The notes below the pieces were generated by a model. The model saw nothing but the letters and a program-made list of their open reading frames with translations, was not told the origin of the DNA and did not search any database. A stretch of DNA of 64,000 nt from an uncultured Pelagibacteraceae bacterium. Its GTDB lineage: Bacteria > Pseudomonadota > Alphaproteobacteria > Pelagibacterales > Pelagibacteraceae. The stretch is taken from contig CACABC010000005.1 of the NCBI GenBank assembly GCA_902530635.1, positions 1 to 64,000 on the forward strand, read 5' to 3'. This document shows positions 23,836-34,093 of the stretch, piece by piece (the stretch's first letter is position 1; every line of letters begins with the position of its first letter). Both the position numbers and the translations under genes were made by a program.

Positions 23836-23951
23836 TCAATTGAGAATTGTATAATGTAAAAATTGCATACCAGCCATATATTTTTTAAGCCTACTTGAAA
23901 TGTAAAAATTTGATAATGTAAAACGTTTTTCGAACAATTTGAAAGGAATTT

Positions 23952-25358
23952 ATGAGTGCTAGTTCGGTTAAAAAGATAATGAAAGATAAAGAGATCGAGT
24001 ACGTAGATCTTAGATTCACTGACCCAAGAGGAAAACTTCAGCATGTTACTATGGATGCAACAATAGTTGATGAAGACATGTTAAATGAAGGTGTTTTCTT
24101 TGATGGTTCATCTATTGCTGGATGGAAAGCAATTAATGAGTCGGATATGATTTTAAAACCAGATTTATCAAGAGCAGTGGTAGATCCCTTTACATCACAC
24201 AATACACTAAACATATTTTGTGACATTCTTGATGCAATTAAAAAGGATCCTTACGAAAGAGATCCAAGGGGTACAGCAAAAAAAGCAGAAGCATATTTAA
24301 AGAAAACTGGTGTGGGAGATAAAGCTTACTTCGGACCAGAACCAGAATTTTTCGTTTTTGATGATGTAAGATATTCAAACGATATGAATCATACGGGATT
24401 TCAAATTGATAGTTCTGAAGGTCCATATAACACTGGAAAAAAATACGAAAATGGAAACATGGGTCATCGTCCTGGAATTAAAGGAGGTTACTTCCCTGTG
24501 CCACCGGTTGATAGCGCACAAGATATGAGAAGTGAATATTTAAAAGCAATGAAAGATATGGGGATTAAAGTAGAAAAACATCACCACGAAGTTGCTCCGA
24601 GCCAACACGAACTTGGAATGTATTTTGGAACCTTGGTTGACCAAGCAGACAATCTTCAACTTTATAAATATGCGGTACATATGGTTACACACTCGTTTGG
24701 TAAGACTGCAACTTTTATGCCTAAACCGGTTAAAGGTGATAATGGTTCTGGTATGCACTGTCACCAATCAATATGGAAAGGAAGCACCGCAGTATTTTCT
24801 GGAGATAAATATGCAGGGCTTTCTGATACAGCATTACATTATATTGGCGGAATATTAAAACACGCAAGAGCTATAAATGCTTTTTCAAACGCAACAACAA
24901 ATAGTTATAAAAGATTAATACCAGGTTTTGAAGCTCCTGTGCTATTAGCTTACTCTGCAAGAAATAGATCTGCTTCTTGTAGAATTCCAATTACACAAAG
25001 CAAGAAAGCTGCAAGATGTGAAGTTCGTTTCCCTGATGCAGCGGGAAATCCATATTTAACATTTTCTGCACTATTAATGGCTGGTTTAGATGGAATAAAA
25101 AATAAAATAAATCCAGGTAAATCTTTGGACAAAGACCTTTATGCATTGAATGAAGAAGAGGTTAAAAAAATTCCAACTGTATGTGGTTCATTAAGAGAAG
25201 CCATGGAAAGTTTGGATAAAGATAGAAAATTTTTAACACAGGGTAACGTTTTTACTGACGATCAAATAGATGCTTACATCGCTCTTAAATATGAAGAAAT
25301 TTATAATTTTGAGCACACTCCACATCCAATGGAGTTTCAAATGTATTATAGCTGCTAA
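23952..25358 (+). CDS. glnA: Type I glutamine synthetase
   Basis: [37 protein letters not shown]-terminal adenylylation-type NLYALNEEE region. Confidence 0.98.
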   Translation: MSASSVKKIMKDKEIEYVDLRFTDPRGKLQHVTMDATIVDEDMLNEGVFFDGSSIAGWKAINESDMILKPDLSRAVVDPFTSHNTLNIFCDILDAIKKDPYERDPRGTAKKAEAYLKKTGVGDKAYFGPEPEFFVFDDVRYSNDMNHTGFQIDSSEGPYNTGKKYENGNMGHRPGIKGGYFPVPPVDSAQDMRSEYLKAMKDMGIKVEKHHHEVAPSQHELGMYFGTLVDQADNLQLYKYAVHMVTHSFGKTATFMPKPVKGDNGSGMHCHQSIWKGSTAVFSGDKYAGLSDTALHYIGGILKHARAINAFSNATTNSYKRLIPGFEAPVLLAYSARNRSASCRIPITQSKKAARCEVRFPDAAGNPYLTFSALLMAGLDGIKNKINPGKSLDKDLYALNEEEVKKIPTVCGSLREAMESLDKDRKFLTQGNVFTDDQIDAYIALKYEEIYNFEHTPHPMEFQMYYSC

Positions 25359-25425
25359 AGTGAATGCATTTAAGGTGTGACACTATTTTTAATAATTAAC
25401 TAATAATAAAGGATATGATTGCTTA

Positions 25426-25812
25426 ATGAATAAAATTTTTTTATCACTAATTATAGTAAGCTTTATAACGATAACATCTTTTGCAGCTGGTCATATAACT
25501 AAGGCTCAAAAAGAAAATGCTATCGAATGTCTCGGTCATTACACTGCTACCGCTGTATTACCAGCAGATACGGTTGAAGTTAAGGATATTGAAATAGCTC
25601 TAGCCGCATCAAAAGTAATCCGAGAATACCTTAACAAAGAAGGTATTAAAAATGATGAAATCAATAAAGGAATGAACGTTTATGTAGATAAAGTTTACGG
25701 TAAACCTTTTAATAAACAAAAAAACGGCGAGTGCAATAAATCTATCTACAAACTGATACCAGGATCAGAACAAGAAATAGAGAAATTATCTAGAACAATT
25801 TACCAAGGGTAA
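25426..25812 (+). CDS. Secreted/periplasmic uncharacterised protein
   Basis: N-terminal signal peptide MNKIFLSLIIVSFITITSFAAG; no family recognised. Confidence 0.7.
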   Translation: MNKIFLSLIIVSFITITSFAAGHITKAQKENAIECLGHYTATAVLPADTVEVKDIEIALAASKVIREYLNKEGIKNDEINKGMNVYVDKVYGKPFNKQKNGECNKSIYKLIPGSEQEIEKLSRTIYQG

Positions 25813-25813
25813 A

Positions 25814-26014
25814 TTAACAACAGCCACACTTTTTACTTTTTAAGATTCTGCTATCAGCTATCTTACCTTTGTTAATACCTTCTTTAATAGTGTATTCAAA
25901 AGTACCATTAGCACCTTTGTTGACAGCTTTTATCTTATTTTTGAAAAGAGATTTTTCTTTCTCTTTCTCTGATCTTTCCCTTGCAAAGCTCTCTAAATGT
26001 TTAGTATCTCTCAT
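25814..26014 (-). CDS. Small uncharacterised protein with C-terminal CGCC, end of suf cluster
   Basis: 66 aa ending ...SRILKSKKCGCC; same strand as suf genes, 6 nt after sufA-like gene. Confidence 0.65.
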   Translation of the reverse strand: MRDTKHLESFARERSEKEKEKSLFKNKIKAVNKGANGTFEYTIKEGINKGKIADSRILKSKKCGCC

Positions 26015-26020
26015 GATTCC

Positions 26021-26356
26021 TTATACCTTAAATGATTCTCCACATCCACAACGTTCAGTTTCGTTGGGGTTTTTAAATACAAATTGTGAAGAAAACTTAT
26101 CTTTTTTATAGTCCATTTCGGTTCCTAACAAATACATTACTGCATTAGCGTCTATAAAAACTTTTACCCCTTTGTCTTCTATGACTTCTTCATTTTTTTT
26201 TGATTCTTTAGCATATTCCATTACATATGACATACCTGCGCATCCACCAGATTTAACACCTACTCTTACTCCAATAGCAGTATTATCTGCTTTAGACATA
26301 ATCTCTTTAATTCTGTTTGCAGCGTTATCACTCAATTTAATAACTTGTTCACTCAT
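26021..26356 (-). CDS. HesB/IscA/SufA family Fe-S assembly protein
   Basis: GVRVGVKSGGCAGMSYVMEY ... ERCGCGESF A-type carrier cysteines. Confidence 0.93.
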   Translation of the reverse strand: MSEQVIKLSDNAANRIKEIMSKADNTAIGVRVGVKSGGCAGMSYVMEYAKESKKNEEVIEDKGVKVFIDANAVMYLLGTEMDYKKDKFSSQFVFKNPNETERCGCGESFKV

Positions 26357-26655
26357 AAATTCAATTCCAATTTAGCTGCTTCTGACATTTTAGATTTATC
26401 CCAGGGTGGATCCCAAACGAGATCTAATTTAACATCAGAAACACCCTTAACTTTTAATATATATTCCTTTACTTGTTTTGGCAAACTTTCTGCTACGGGA
26501 CAATTGGGTGATGTTAAGGTCATATCAACTTTAACAACATTTTTTTCATTTATTTCTATTTTGTAAATTAGACCTAATTCATAAATATTAACTGGAATTT
26601 CAGGATCGTAAACCTTTTTAATTTCTTTTATTACTTTTTCTTTTAAATCACCCAT
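26353..26655 (-). CDS. SufT/MIP18 (DUF59) family Fe-S assembly protein
   Basis: YDPEIPVNIYELGLIYKIEI ... TLTSPNCPVAESLP ... LVWDPPWDKSKMSEAAKLEL. Confidence 0.92.
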   Translation of the reverse strand: MGDLKEKVIKEIKKVYDPEIPVNIYELGLIYKIEINEKNVVKVDMTLTSPNCPVAESLPKQVKEYILKVKGVSDVKLDLVWDPPWDKSKMSEAAKLELNL

Positions 26656-26658
26656 AAT

Positions 26659-27123
26659 TTATTTTTCGGTTTTAACTGTATTTCTGTTTCCTTCTACAGC
26701 ATGCATAAAAGTGTGCCATGCCAAAGTAGCACATTTCACTCTCATTGGGAATTGTTTGACTCCCGAAAGAGACATCATTCTGGTATTTTCGTCATCTGTT
26801 AGGCTGTTTATACTTAATTTTGAACCTTCCTTTAGCATATTAAGAAAATGTTCTAATATTTTTTTTGCTACATTAAATTCTTTACCTTTAACAATTTCTG
26901 TCATTATAGATGCAGATGCCATTGATATTGCGCAACCTTCTCCTTCAAAAGAAATATCCTCTACTTTTTTTTCTTTATCTAACTTTATATATACATGTAC
27001 TTTATCACCACAAAGAGGGTTGTGGCCTTTAGCATCTTTATTAAAATCCTTGCATTTATTTTTATTTCTAGGATTCTTACCGTGATCTAAAATAATATCT
27101 TGATATAGTTCCTTAATATCCAT
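26659..27123 (-). CDS. sufU: SufU/NifU-like Fe-S scaffold/sulfur-transfer protein
   Basis: LYQDIILDHGKNPRNK, NPLCGDKVHVYIKL, GCAISMASASIMTEIVKGK. Confidence 0.92.
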   Translation of the reverse strand: MDIKELYQDIILDHGKNPRNKNKCKDFNKDAKGHNPLCGDKVHVYIKLDKEKKVEDISFEGEGCAISMASASIMTEIVKGKEFNVAKKILEHFLNMLKEGSKLSINSLTDDENTRMMSLSGVKQFPMRVKCATLAWHTFMHAVEGNRNTVKTEK

Positions 27124-28341
27124 TTAACTATTAAATACTTTGTTACATTTTTTTATAGCGCTGCTTAAAGCGTCTATATCATCTTTTGAATTGTAAATTC
27201 CCAATGATGCTCTAGCTGAAGCTGCGATCCCCATCTTCTCATGTAAAATTTGACAACAATGATGTCCTGCTCTAATAGCCACTCCATCTTCATCTAGGAT
27301 TGTAGCTATATCATGTGGATGAATTCCTTTTATAGTAAAAGAAATTATTGAACCTCTGTTTTTAGGATCACCAATTACTCTTACCGAATTATTTTTTTTA
27401 ATTTCATCTAAACCATATTCTAAAATTTCTTTCTCGTGCTCCATAATTTTTTTTATTCCAATATCCTCTATGAATTTTATAGATTCGGAAAAACCAACCA
27501 CTTCTGCTGTTTGTAATGTTCCTGCTTCATATTTTGTTGGGCTTTGTGGGTAAGTAATATTATCTTTTTTCACTTCTTCAATCATTCCACCACCACCTTG
27601 ATAAGGAGGCAAAATATCAACCCATTTTTTTTTTGCATATAAGATTCCAACTCCAGTTGGTCCGTACATTTTGTGGCATGATATTGCATAAAAATCACAA
27701 CCTAATTCCTGCATATTCAGTTTTAAGTGTGGAGCTCCTTGACAACCGTCAACTAATACAGGAATTTTTTTCTTACTCGCCATATCTACAATCTTTTTAA
27801 TTGGCATTATTGCGCCTGTAACATTTGATAAATGAGTTATCGCAATAATTTTTGTTTTATTACTTATCAATTTTTTAATCTCATCAATATCAACCTCACC
27901 TTTCTCATTACACTCTGCAAATTTAATAACCGCTCCTTTTTTTTGTCTAAGAAAGTGCCATGGTACATAATTAGCATGATGTTCTAATTCTGTAATTAGA
28001 ATTTCATCACCTTTTTTTATAAAGTTTTCGCCGTAAGATGAGGCAACTAAATTTATTGCTTCAGTTGCATTTTTTGTGAATATGATTTCTTCTCTAGACT
28101 TTGCATTAATATATTTTTTCACTAAATCTCTAGTATCTTCAAATCTATTTGTAGCTGTTACTGCTAAAGAATGCACACTTCTGCCAATATTTGAAAACTC
28201 TTTAGAATAAAATTTTGAGATTCTTTCGATAACACTCTTTGGTTTTTGAGAAGAATTGGCATTATCAAGATATATTAACGGTTTGCCGTTGATTTTATTT
28301 TTAAATATTGGAAATTGGGATTTAATAGATTTAATTTCCAT
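27124..28341 (-). CDS. sufS: Cysteine desulfurase SufS (start refined from 28371)
   Basis: PLIYLDNANSSQKP, SCHKMYGPTGVGILY, RAGHHCCQ. Confidence 0.95.
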   Translation of the reverse strand: MEIKSIKSQFPIFKNKINGKPLIYLDNANSSQKPKSVIERISKFYSKEFSNIGRSVHSLAVTATNRFEDTRDLVKKYINAKSREEIIFTKNATEAINLVASSYGENFIKKGDEILITELEHHANYVPWHFLRQKKGAVIKFAECNEKGEVDIDEIKKLISNKTKIIAITHLSNVTGAIMPIKKIVDMASKKKIPVLVDGCQGAPHLKLNMQELGCDFYAISCHKMYGPTGVGILYAKKKWVDILPPYQGGGGMIEEVKKDNITYPQSPTKYEAGTLQTAEVVGFSESIKFIEDIGIKKIMEHEKEILEYGLDEIKKNNSVRVIGDPKNRGSIISFTIKGIHPHDIATILDEDGVAIRAGHHCCQILHEKMGIAASARASLGIYNSKDDIDALSSAIKKCNKVFNS

Positions 28342-29584
28342 GAATTTGTTCCTCAATTTTTTTTTGTACAAATTTTTTAATTGAATTACTTTTTATCATC
28401 TCAATTATTTCATTTAAAAAACCGCTAACAAGTAATCTTACAGATTCTTCTCTATTTAATCCTCTGGACATCAAATAATAGATAGATGTTTCGTCTATAC
28501 TCCCAGAAGTTGACCCGTGTGAACACTTAACGTCATCAGCGTATATTTCTAACTCTGGTTTAGAATTAAATTCAGAATTATCATTTAATAATAGAGCTTT
28601 GCTTAGTTGATAAGCATCAGTTTTTTGCGCAATATCTTTAACAAAAATTTTTCCTTGGTAAACACCTTTGCTCTCTGTGTTTAAAACATTCTTGACTATT
28701 TGGTAACTTTTACAATTTGGAACAAGATGATTAATTCTAGTTTTGATTTCTTGGTGATCATTTTTATTTAGTAAAGATGCAGCTTGTAAATTACACTCAC
28801 TTCCTTCACCCTCTAGGTTAAATTCTAAATCTAATTTATTAAATTTTAATCCTGATGGAAAAATGAATGATGAATATTTAGATTTAGAAGATAGTGTATT
28901 TTTTGAAAATTTATGAAAAAAACCATCACTTTTCTCATTTTGAATGCATATATTTTTATAAATGGCATTTTCTTTTAATATAACATTTTCATAAACATTA
29001 TTCATGAATTTATTTTTTGACTCATTTACAACTAAATCAATTGTATGAAGTTCTGAATTCTTTCCAATTTGAATTTTATTTCTGCTGTTTAATATATTTT
29101 CATTTAATTCTTTAGTAAAAATATTATAAATGACCAGTGTTTTTTTAAATTTATAATTATCAGCTATTTCTAAAGAATAACCTGTGTCTGATAAAGCATG
29201 GTTAAGATGAATTAATGGATTGTATTTGTTTATATCTGAAAAATTGTCATTGTAAAAATTTTTAATTTTAATTTTATTTTTTTCTTCAAAATCGAAATTA
29301 CTAGAAGATAAATTACCGTTAATAAGAACTAAAAAGTTGTGGTCAAAATTTTTTATTAATGTAGTATTTTTACTTTTTGAATTGATAATTTGTACATCTA
29401 ATTTTTTAAAGTTTTTAGAAACTATATCTCTTAAATCTGAGAATTTCCAATCTTCACTTTTGTTATTTGGGAAACCGTTTTTGTTAAAAAGATTTAGATT
29501 TTTAATTCTAAATTCTTTTTCTTGCTTACTGATTTTTTTAAATTTATCAATTTCATTTGAATTGACTTTAAAATTATTTATCAT
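28331..29584 (-). CDS. sufD: Fe-S cluster assembly protein SufD
   Basis: KCSHGSTSGSIDETSIYYLMSRGLNREESVRLLVSGFLNEI. Confidence 0.95.
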   Translation of the reverse strand: MINNFKVNSNEIDKFKKISKQEKEFRIKNLNLFNKNGFPNNKSEDWKFSDLRDIVSKNFKKLDVQIINSKSKNTTLIKNFDHNFLVLINGNLSSSNFDFEEKNKIKIKNFYNDNFSDINKYNPLIHLNHALSDTGYSLEIADNYKFKKTLVIYNIFTKELNENILNSRNKIQIGKNSELHTIDLVVNESKNKFMNNVYENVILKENAIYKNICIQNEKSDGFFHKFSKNTLSSKSKYSSFIFPSGLKFNKLDLEFNLEGEGSECNLQAASLLNKNDHQEIKTRINHLVPNCKSYQIVKNVLNTESKGVYQGKIFVKDIAQKTDAYQLSKALLLNDNSEFNSKPELEIYADDVKCSHGSTSGSIDETSIYYLMSRGLNREESVRLLVSGFLNEIIEMIKSNSIKKFVQKKIEEQIHGN

Positions 29585-29585
29585 T

Positions 29586-30320
29586 TTATTTTATTTTTTT
29601 ATATCCGGTTTTTTCAAGTTCTACGGCAAGCTCCATGCCACCTGATTTTACAATTTTCCCGTCTGACAATACGTGAACAAAGTCAGGTTTTATATAATTT
29701 AACAATCTTTGATAGTGGGTTATCACTAAAAAAGATTTTTTTTTATCACGGGATGAATTTACACCATTTGCAATAGTTTTTAATGCGTCAATATCTAAAC
29801 CAGAGTCTGTTTCGTCAAGTATCATAAAACTTGGATCTAAAATTTTCATTTGTAAAATTTCATTTTTTTTCTTTTCTCCGCCAGAAAAACCCACGTTAAG
29901 TTGTCTTGATAAAATTTTTTCATCAATTCCGAGTTCTGCTGATTTTTCCTTTACAATTTTCAAAAAGGTTAAGGTATCTAATTCTTTTTCTCCTTTTGAT
30001 TTTCTTACTTTGTTAAGAGAGGTTTTTAGAAAATTATTTGTGTTTACACCGGGTATTTCAGTTGGATATTGAAAAGCAAGAAAAATTCCTTTTTGCGCTC
30101 TCTCATCAACCGGTATTTCAATGAGATTTTTACCCTTATACTGAATTACTCCTGAAATATGATATCCATTCTTTCCAGAAAGAACATTGGCAAGTGTGCT
30201 TTTACCAGAACCGTTTGGGCCCATTATTGCATGAAGTTCGCCAGGTTTAATTGTAATATCTAAACCTTTAATAATATCTCTACTGTTAATGGAGGCTTTT
30301 AAGTTTTTGATCTCTAACAT
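29586..30320 (-). CDS. sufC: Fe-S assembly ATPase SufC
   Basis: GPNGSGKSTLANVLSG, NVGFSGGEKKKNEILQM, MILDETDSGLDIDAL. Confidence 0.97.
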   Translation of the reverse strand: MLEIKNLKASINSRDIIKGLDITIKPGELHAIMGPNGSGKSTLANVLSGKNGYHISGVIQYKGKNLIEIPVDERAQKGIFLAFQYPTEIPGVNTNNFLKTSLNKVRKSKGEKELDTLTFLKIVKEKSAELGIDEKILSRQLNVGFSGGEKKKNEILQMKILDPSFMILDETDSGLDIDALKTIANGVNSSRDKKKSFLVITHYQRLLNYIKPDFVHVLSDGKIVKSGGMELAVELEKTGYKKIK

Positions 30321-31756
30321 TATCCTACACTTCCCTCTAAACTAATTCCTACTAATTTTTGTGCTTCAACAGCAAATTCCATTGGTAATTGCTGAAGAAC
30401 CTCTTTACAAAAACCGTTAACAATTAAACTTACAGCTTCTTCTTGGTTCATACCTCTTTGATTACAATAAAATAATTGTTCGTCGTTTATTTTTGAAGTT
30501 GTTGCCTCATGTTCAACGGTAGATGAAGAATTTTTATTTTTGATGTATGGAACTGTGTGAGCACCACATTTGTTACCCATTAGTAAAGAGTCACACTGAG
30601 TAAAGTTTCTAGAGTTAGATGCATTTTTTCCAATATCAACTAAACCTCTATATGTGTTATCAGCTTGTCCTGCGGATATACCTTTGGAAATAATTTTACT
30701 TTTAGTGTTTTTTCCAAGATGTATCATTTTAGTCCCTGTATCCGCTTTTTGATGATTATTTGTAATTGCTATTGAATAAAATTCTCCGACAGAATTGTCG
30801 CCTTGTAAGATACAACTTGGATATTTCCATGTTATAGCTGAGCCAGTCTCAACTTGGGTCCAGGATATTTTTGAATTTTTTCCTCTGCATGCACCTCTTT
30901 TTGTTACGAAGTTATATATTCCTCCAACACCATCTTTGTCGCCAGGATACCAATTTTGAACTGTTGAATATTTTATTTCAGCATCATCAAGAGCTACTAG
31001 CTCTACGTTAGCAGCATGTAATTGATTTTCATCTCTCATAGGTGCTGTGCAGCCCTCAAGATAACTGACGTAACTTCCTTTATCTGCAATTATTAAAGTT
31101 CTTTCGAATTGACCAGTTTCTGATGCATTAATCCTGAAATAAGTAGAAAGTTCCATCGGACACCTAACTTTTGGTGGTATGTAAACAAATGAGCCATCAG
31201 TAAACACAGCTGAATTTAAAGTTGCAAAATAATGGTCAGTCAATGGTATAACTGAACCAAGATATTTCTTAACTAAATCAGGGTGGTTTCTTATTGCCTC
31301 AGAAATTGAGCAAAAAATTATCCCTTTTTTTGTAAGTTCCTCTTTATAAGTCGTAGCAACTGATACTGAGTCAAAAACTGCATCCACAGCAACACCGCTC
31401 AATCTTTTTTGTTCATTGAGTGGAATTCCAAGCTTTTTGTATGTTTCAATTAATTTTGGATCTACTTCATCTAGACTTTTTGGTTTTTCAGATGCACTTT
31501 TTGGAGCAGAATAATAATATAGATCCTGATAATTTATTTTTGGATATTTAGGTTTTTGCCAATTTGGTTCTTTAAGATTTTTTAATCTATTAAAAGCTTT
31601 TAATCTCCAATCAAGCATCCATTGAGGTTCTTTTTTCATTTTAGAAATAAACTTAATTGAATTTTCACTCAAACCTTTGGGTGCTCTTATACTTTCAATA
31701 TCTGTAGTAAAGCCATATTTATAGTCTTCTAAAGTATTTATATTTTGGTTTTTCAT
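30320..31756 (-). CDS. sufB: Fe-S cluster assembly scaffold SufB
   Basis: [37 protein letters not shown]-terminal [28 protein letters not shown]. Confidence 0.97.
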   Translation of the reverse strand: MKNQNINTLEDYKYGFTTDIESIRAPKGLSENSIKFISKMKKEPQWMLDWRLKAFNRLKNLKEPNWQKPKYPKINYQDLYYYSAPKSASEKPKSLDEVDPKLIETYKKLGIPLNEQKRLSGVAVDAVFDSVSVATTYKEELTKKGIIFCSISEAIRNHPDLVKKYLGSVIPLTDHYFATLNSAVFTDGSFVYIPPKVRCPMELSTYFRINASETGQFERTLIIADKGSYVSYLEGCTAPMRDENQLHAANVELVALDDAEIKYSTVQNWYPGDKDGVGGIYNFVTKRGACRGKNSKISWTQVETGSAITWKYPSCILQGDNSVGEFYSIAITNNHQKADTGTKMIHLGKNTKSKIISKGISAGQADNTYRGLVDIGKNASNSRNFTQCDSLLMGNKCGAHTVPYIKNKNSSSTVEHEATTSKINDEQLFYCNQRGMNQEEAVSLIVNGFCKEVLQQLPMEFAVEAQKLVGISLEGSVG

Positions 31757-32175
31757 TAGTTTTTATTTTTTTGATCTAAAAAATCATTAAGGCTTTTACT
31801 TTCAAAAAACAAATTTATATGTTGTTCTAAATCATCCCATAAATTGTGTGTTATACATTTGGTTGATTTACCATGACATCCTCTTTTAGAATCTTTTTTA
31901 CAATTTAGTGTCTTTATATTTTCATCTACTGCAAAAATAATATTAGAAAGTTTAATTTCTTTTGGATTTCTATCAAGAATATACCCACCTCCAGAACCTC
32001 TAATGCTTTTAACCAATTTTTTATTTTTAAGCCTAGAAAAAAGTTGTTCTAAGTAAGACAGAGAAATATTTTGTCTCAAAGATATATCGTTAAGACTTAC
32101 TGGTTTACCATTTTGATATATAGCAATATCGGCCATTGCCATTACTGCATATCTGCCTTTTGTTGTTAGTTTCAT
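31756..32175 (-). CDS. iscR: Rrf2-family Fe-S regulator, IscR-like
   Basis: [44 protein letters not shown] Cys/His cluster ligand motif. Confidence 0.9.
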   Translation of the reverse strand: MKLTTKGRYAVMAMADIAIYQNGKPVSLNDISLRQNISLSYLEQLFSRLKNKKLVKSIRGSGGGYILDRNPKEIKLSNIIFAVDENIKTLNCKKDSKRGCHGKSTKCITHNLWDDLEQHINLFFESKSLNDFLDQKNKN

Positions 32176-32204
32176 TTTAACCTTTATTTGCAGGGTTTAT
32201 TTAA

Positions 32205-32231
32205 TAATTCCCAGTAAAATAGTCAACTTTA
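32205..32231 (-). promoter_or_regulatory. Putative IscR type-1-like operator overlapping promoter -35 of iscR-suf
   Basis: Minus strand AAAGTTGACTATTTTACTGGGAATTAT; TTGACT, 17-nt spacer, then TAAATA. Confidence 0.6.
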
Positions 32232-32284
32232 ATAATAAATAAATTTGAAGCAGTTAAAACATGCTATAAATCTATTTTTTTTTT

Positions 32285-32303
32285 GAAAATAATTATCATT
32301 ATT
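32285..32303. promoter_or_regulatory. Putative Fur-box-like element
   Basis: GAAAATAATTATCATTATT, 15 of 19 identical to the classical GATAATGATAATCATTATC, by eye. Confidence 0.35.
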
Positions 32304-32310
32304 AAAAATT

Positions 32311-32967
32311 ATGAAACAAAAAAGTTCAGAAATTTTCATTCCAGGTCCAAGCGGAAGATTGCATGGGAAATATTTTAAAAATCCTAAAAAGAACTCTCCA
32401 GTAGCAATAGTTTTGCAACCACATCCACAGTATGGGGGAACAATGAATAATAGAGTTGTTATTGAAACATATAATGTTTTTATAAAAAATAATTTTTCTG
32501 TATTAAGAATTAATTTTAGGGGTGTTGGAAAAAGTGATGGTACATTTGATAATGGTCAAGGAGAATTATCAGATGCAGCTGCTGCATTAGATTGGATAGA
32601 AAGAGAGAATCAGGATTATAGTCAGTGTTGGGTATCAGGATTTTCTTTTGGATCGTTAATATGCATGCAATTAATAATGAGAAGACCAGAAGTAAATAAA
32701 TTTATTGCAATTTCACCTCAACCAAATGTATATGATTTTACTTTTCTTGCTCCATGTCCTGCTTCAGGACAAGTTATTTATGGTGAAAAAGACGAGCTTG
32801 TTTCAAAAAACAGCATAAATGATCTTAATAATAGATTGAAAAGTCAAAAAGGAATTGAAGTTAACTTTTCTGAAATAAAAAATTCAAACCATTTTTTTAA
32901 GGATAAAGAAGAAGATTTAAAAAAAACTATCGATAAATACATTAAAGACAAAACTAAACTTATTTAA
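32311..32967 (+). CDS. Alpha/beta hydrolase
   Basis: NFRGVGKSDGTFDNGQGE, CWVSGFSFGSLI nucleophile elbow, NSNHFF. Confidence 0.88.
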   Translation: MKQKSSEIFIPGPSGRLHGKYFKNPKKNSPVAIVLQPHPQYGGTMNNRVVIETYNVFIKNNFSVLRINFRGVGKSDGTFDNGQGELSDAAAALDWIERENQDYSQCWVSGFSFGSLICMQLIMRRPEVNKFIAISPQPNVYDFTFLAPCPASGQVIYGEKDELVSKNSINDLNNRLKSQKGIEVNFSEIKNSNHFFKDKEEDLKKTIDKYIKDKTKLI

Positions 32968-34036
32968 TTTTTACAATTGTTCCACCAGATTGGGCTTCTT
33001 TTATACCGGTAGTTCCTGGAAATGATATTGGAAGATTGAGATATGATCTTATAGAGATATAAGCAAAAGCCTGTGACTCAACGAAGTCTCCATTAATTCC
33101 TAAATTATCTATTAATTCAATTTTTCCATTTATTTTTTGTTGTATTCTTTCTAACAAGAATTTATTTTTACGTCCTCCACCACATACAAAAATTTTATTA
33201 TCTAAAGAAATTCTTGCTATAATTTCTGCTGTTAATTCAGTTAAAGTTGCTGCGCCATCTTCTATTGATAAACCTCTAATAAAGGATAGATCAAAATCAT
33301 TAATATCATAGGATTTGTTTTGTTCTATATTGAAATGAAAATTTTCCATTGTCTGATTTAAAATAATTTTATTTATTTTTCCTGATTTAGCCAATAAACC
33401 ATCTTTATCGAAATTTTTTTTTGAATTTAGCCTTATCCATTTATCGATTAAACAATTTCCAGGTCCTATATCGGTACTAAAAATTATATTATTGTTTTTT
33501 AATGAAGTTAAATTAGCTATTCCACCAATATTTAAGATTGATACAGGTAAAGATATTTTTTTTTGTTCAACTATTAATTTGTGAAATATTGGAGCGAGTG
33601 GTGCTCCTTGGCCTCCATTCTGGAGATCATTTTCCCTAAAATTGTAAACAACATCTTTTTTAATAAGTTGTGATAGTAGTTTACCATCACCTAATTGTTT
33701 TGAAATTTTCTCTGATGCATTGTGAAAAATAGTTTGTCCATGGAAGCCCACCATATCAAAATTCTCGTTAGATAAATTAGTCACAATTTCAGCATGGAAT
33801 ATGGTTATCTTTTTTTCTAGTTTTGCAATTTCTTTACTTAATATTTTTAAATCTTTTGAGGAGTTAATCCCTTCTTTCAATTTATGAATATTTTCGTAAA
33901 TATCATCGTTATATTTAAAATATTTGTCTAAAATTACAGTGTATTTGTTTGTGCCATTAGATTTTACAATTGAAGCATCTACACCATCCCCTGATGTACC
34001 ACTCATTAAACCCAAAGCTGTATATTCTTTACTCAT
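32960..34036 (-). CDS. anmK: Anhydro-N-acetylmuramic acid kinase
   Basis: GLMSGTSGDGVDASIV, GFHGQTIFHNA, NIGGIANLT, FVCGGGRKN. Confidence 0.93.
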   Translation of the reverse strand: MSKEYTALGLMSGTSGDGVDASIVKSNGTNKYTVILDKYFKYNDDIYENIHKLKEGINSSKDLKILSKEIAKLEKKITIFHAEIVTNLSNENFDMVGFHGQTIFHNASEKISKQLGDGKLLSQLIKKDVVYNFRENDLQNGGQGAPLAPIFHKLIVEQKKISLPVSILNIGGIANLTSLKNNNIIFSTDIGPGNCLIDKWIRLNSKKNFDKDGLLAKSGKINKIILNQTMENFHFNIEQNKSYDINDFDLSFIRGLSIEDGAATLTELTAEIIARISLDNKIFVCGGGRKNKFLLERIQQKINGKIELIDNLGINGDFVESQAFAYISIRSYLNLPISFPGTTGIKEAQSGGTIVKIK

Positions 34037-34093
34037 ATTTATATTTATTTATATAAATTTTTGTATAATAGTAGCATTAGCATATAAAGCTCT

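Noticed and set aside
25340-25425. Possible riboswitch/terminator after glnA (AGTGAATGCATT...GTGTGACACT)
   Set aside because: Short weak pairing only; no recognisable aptamer core.
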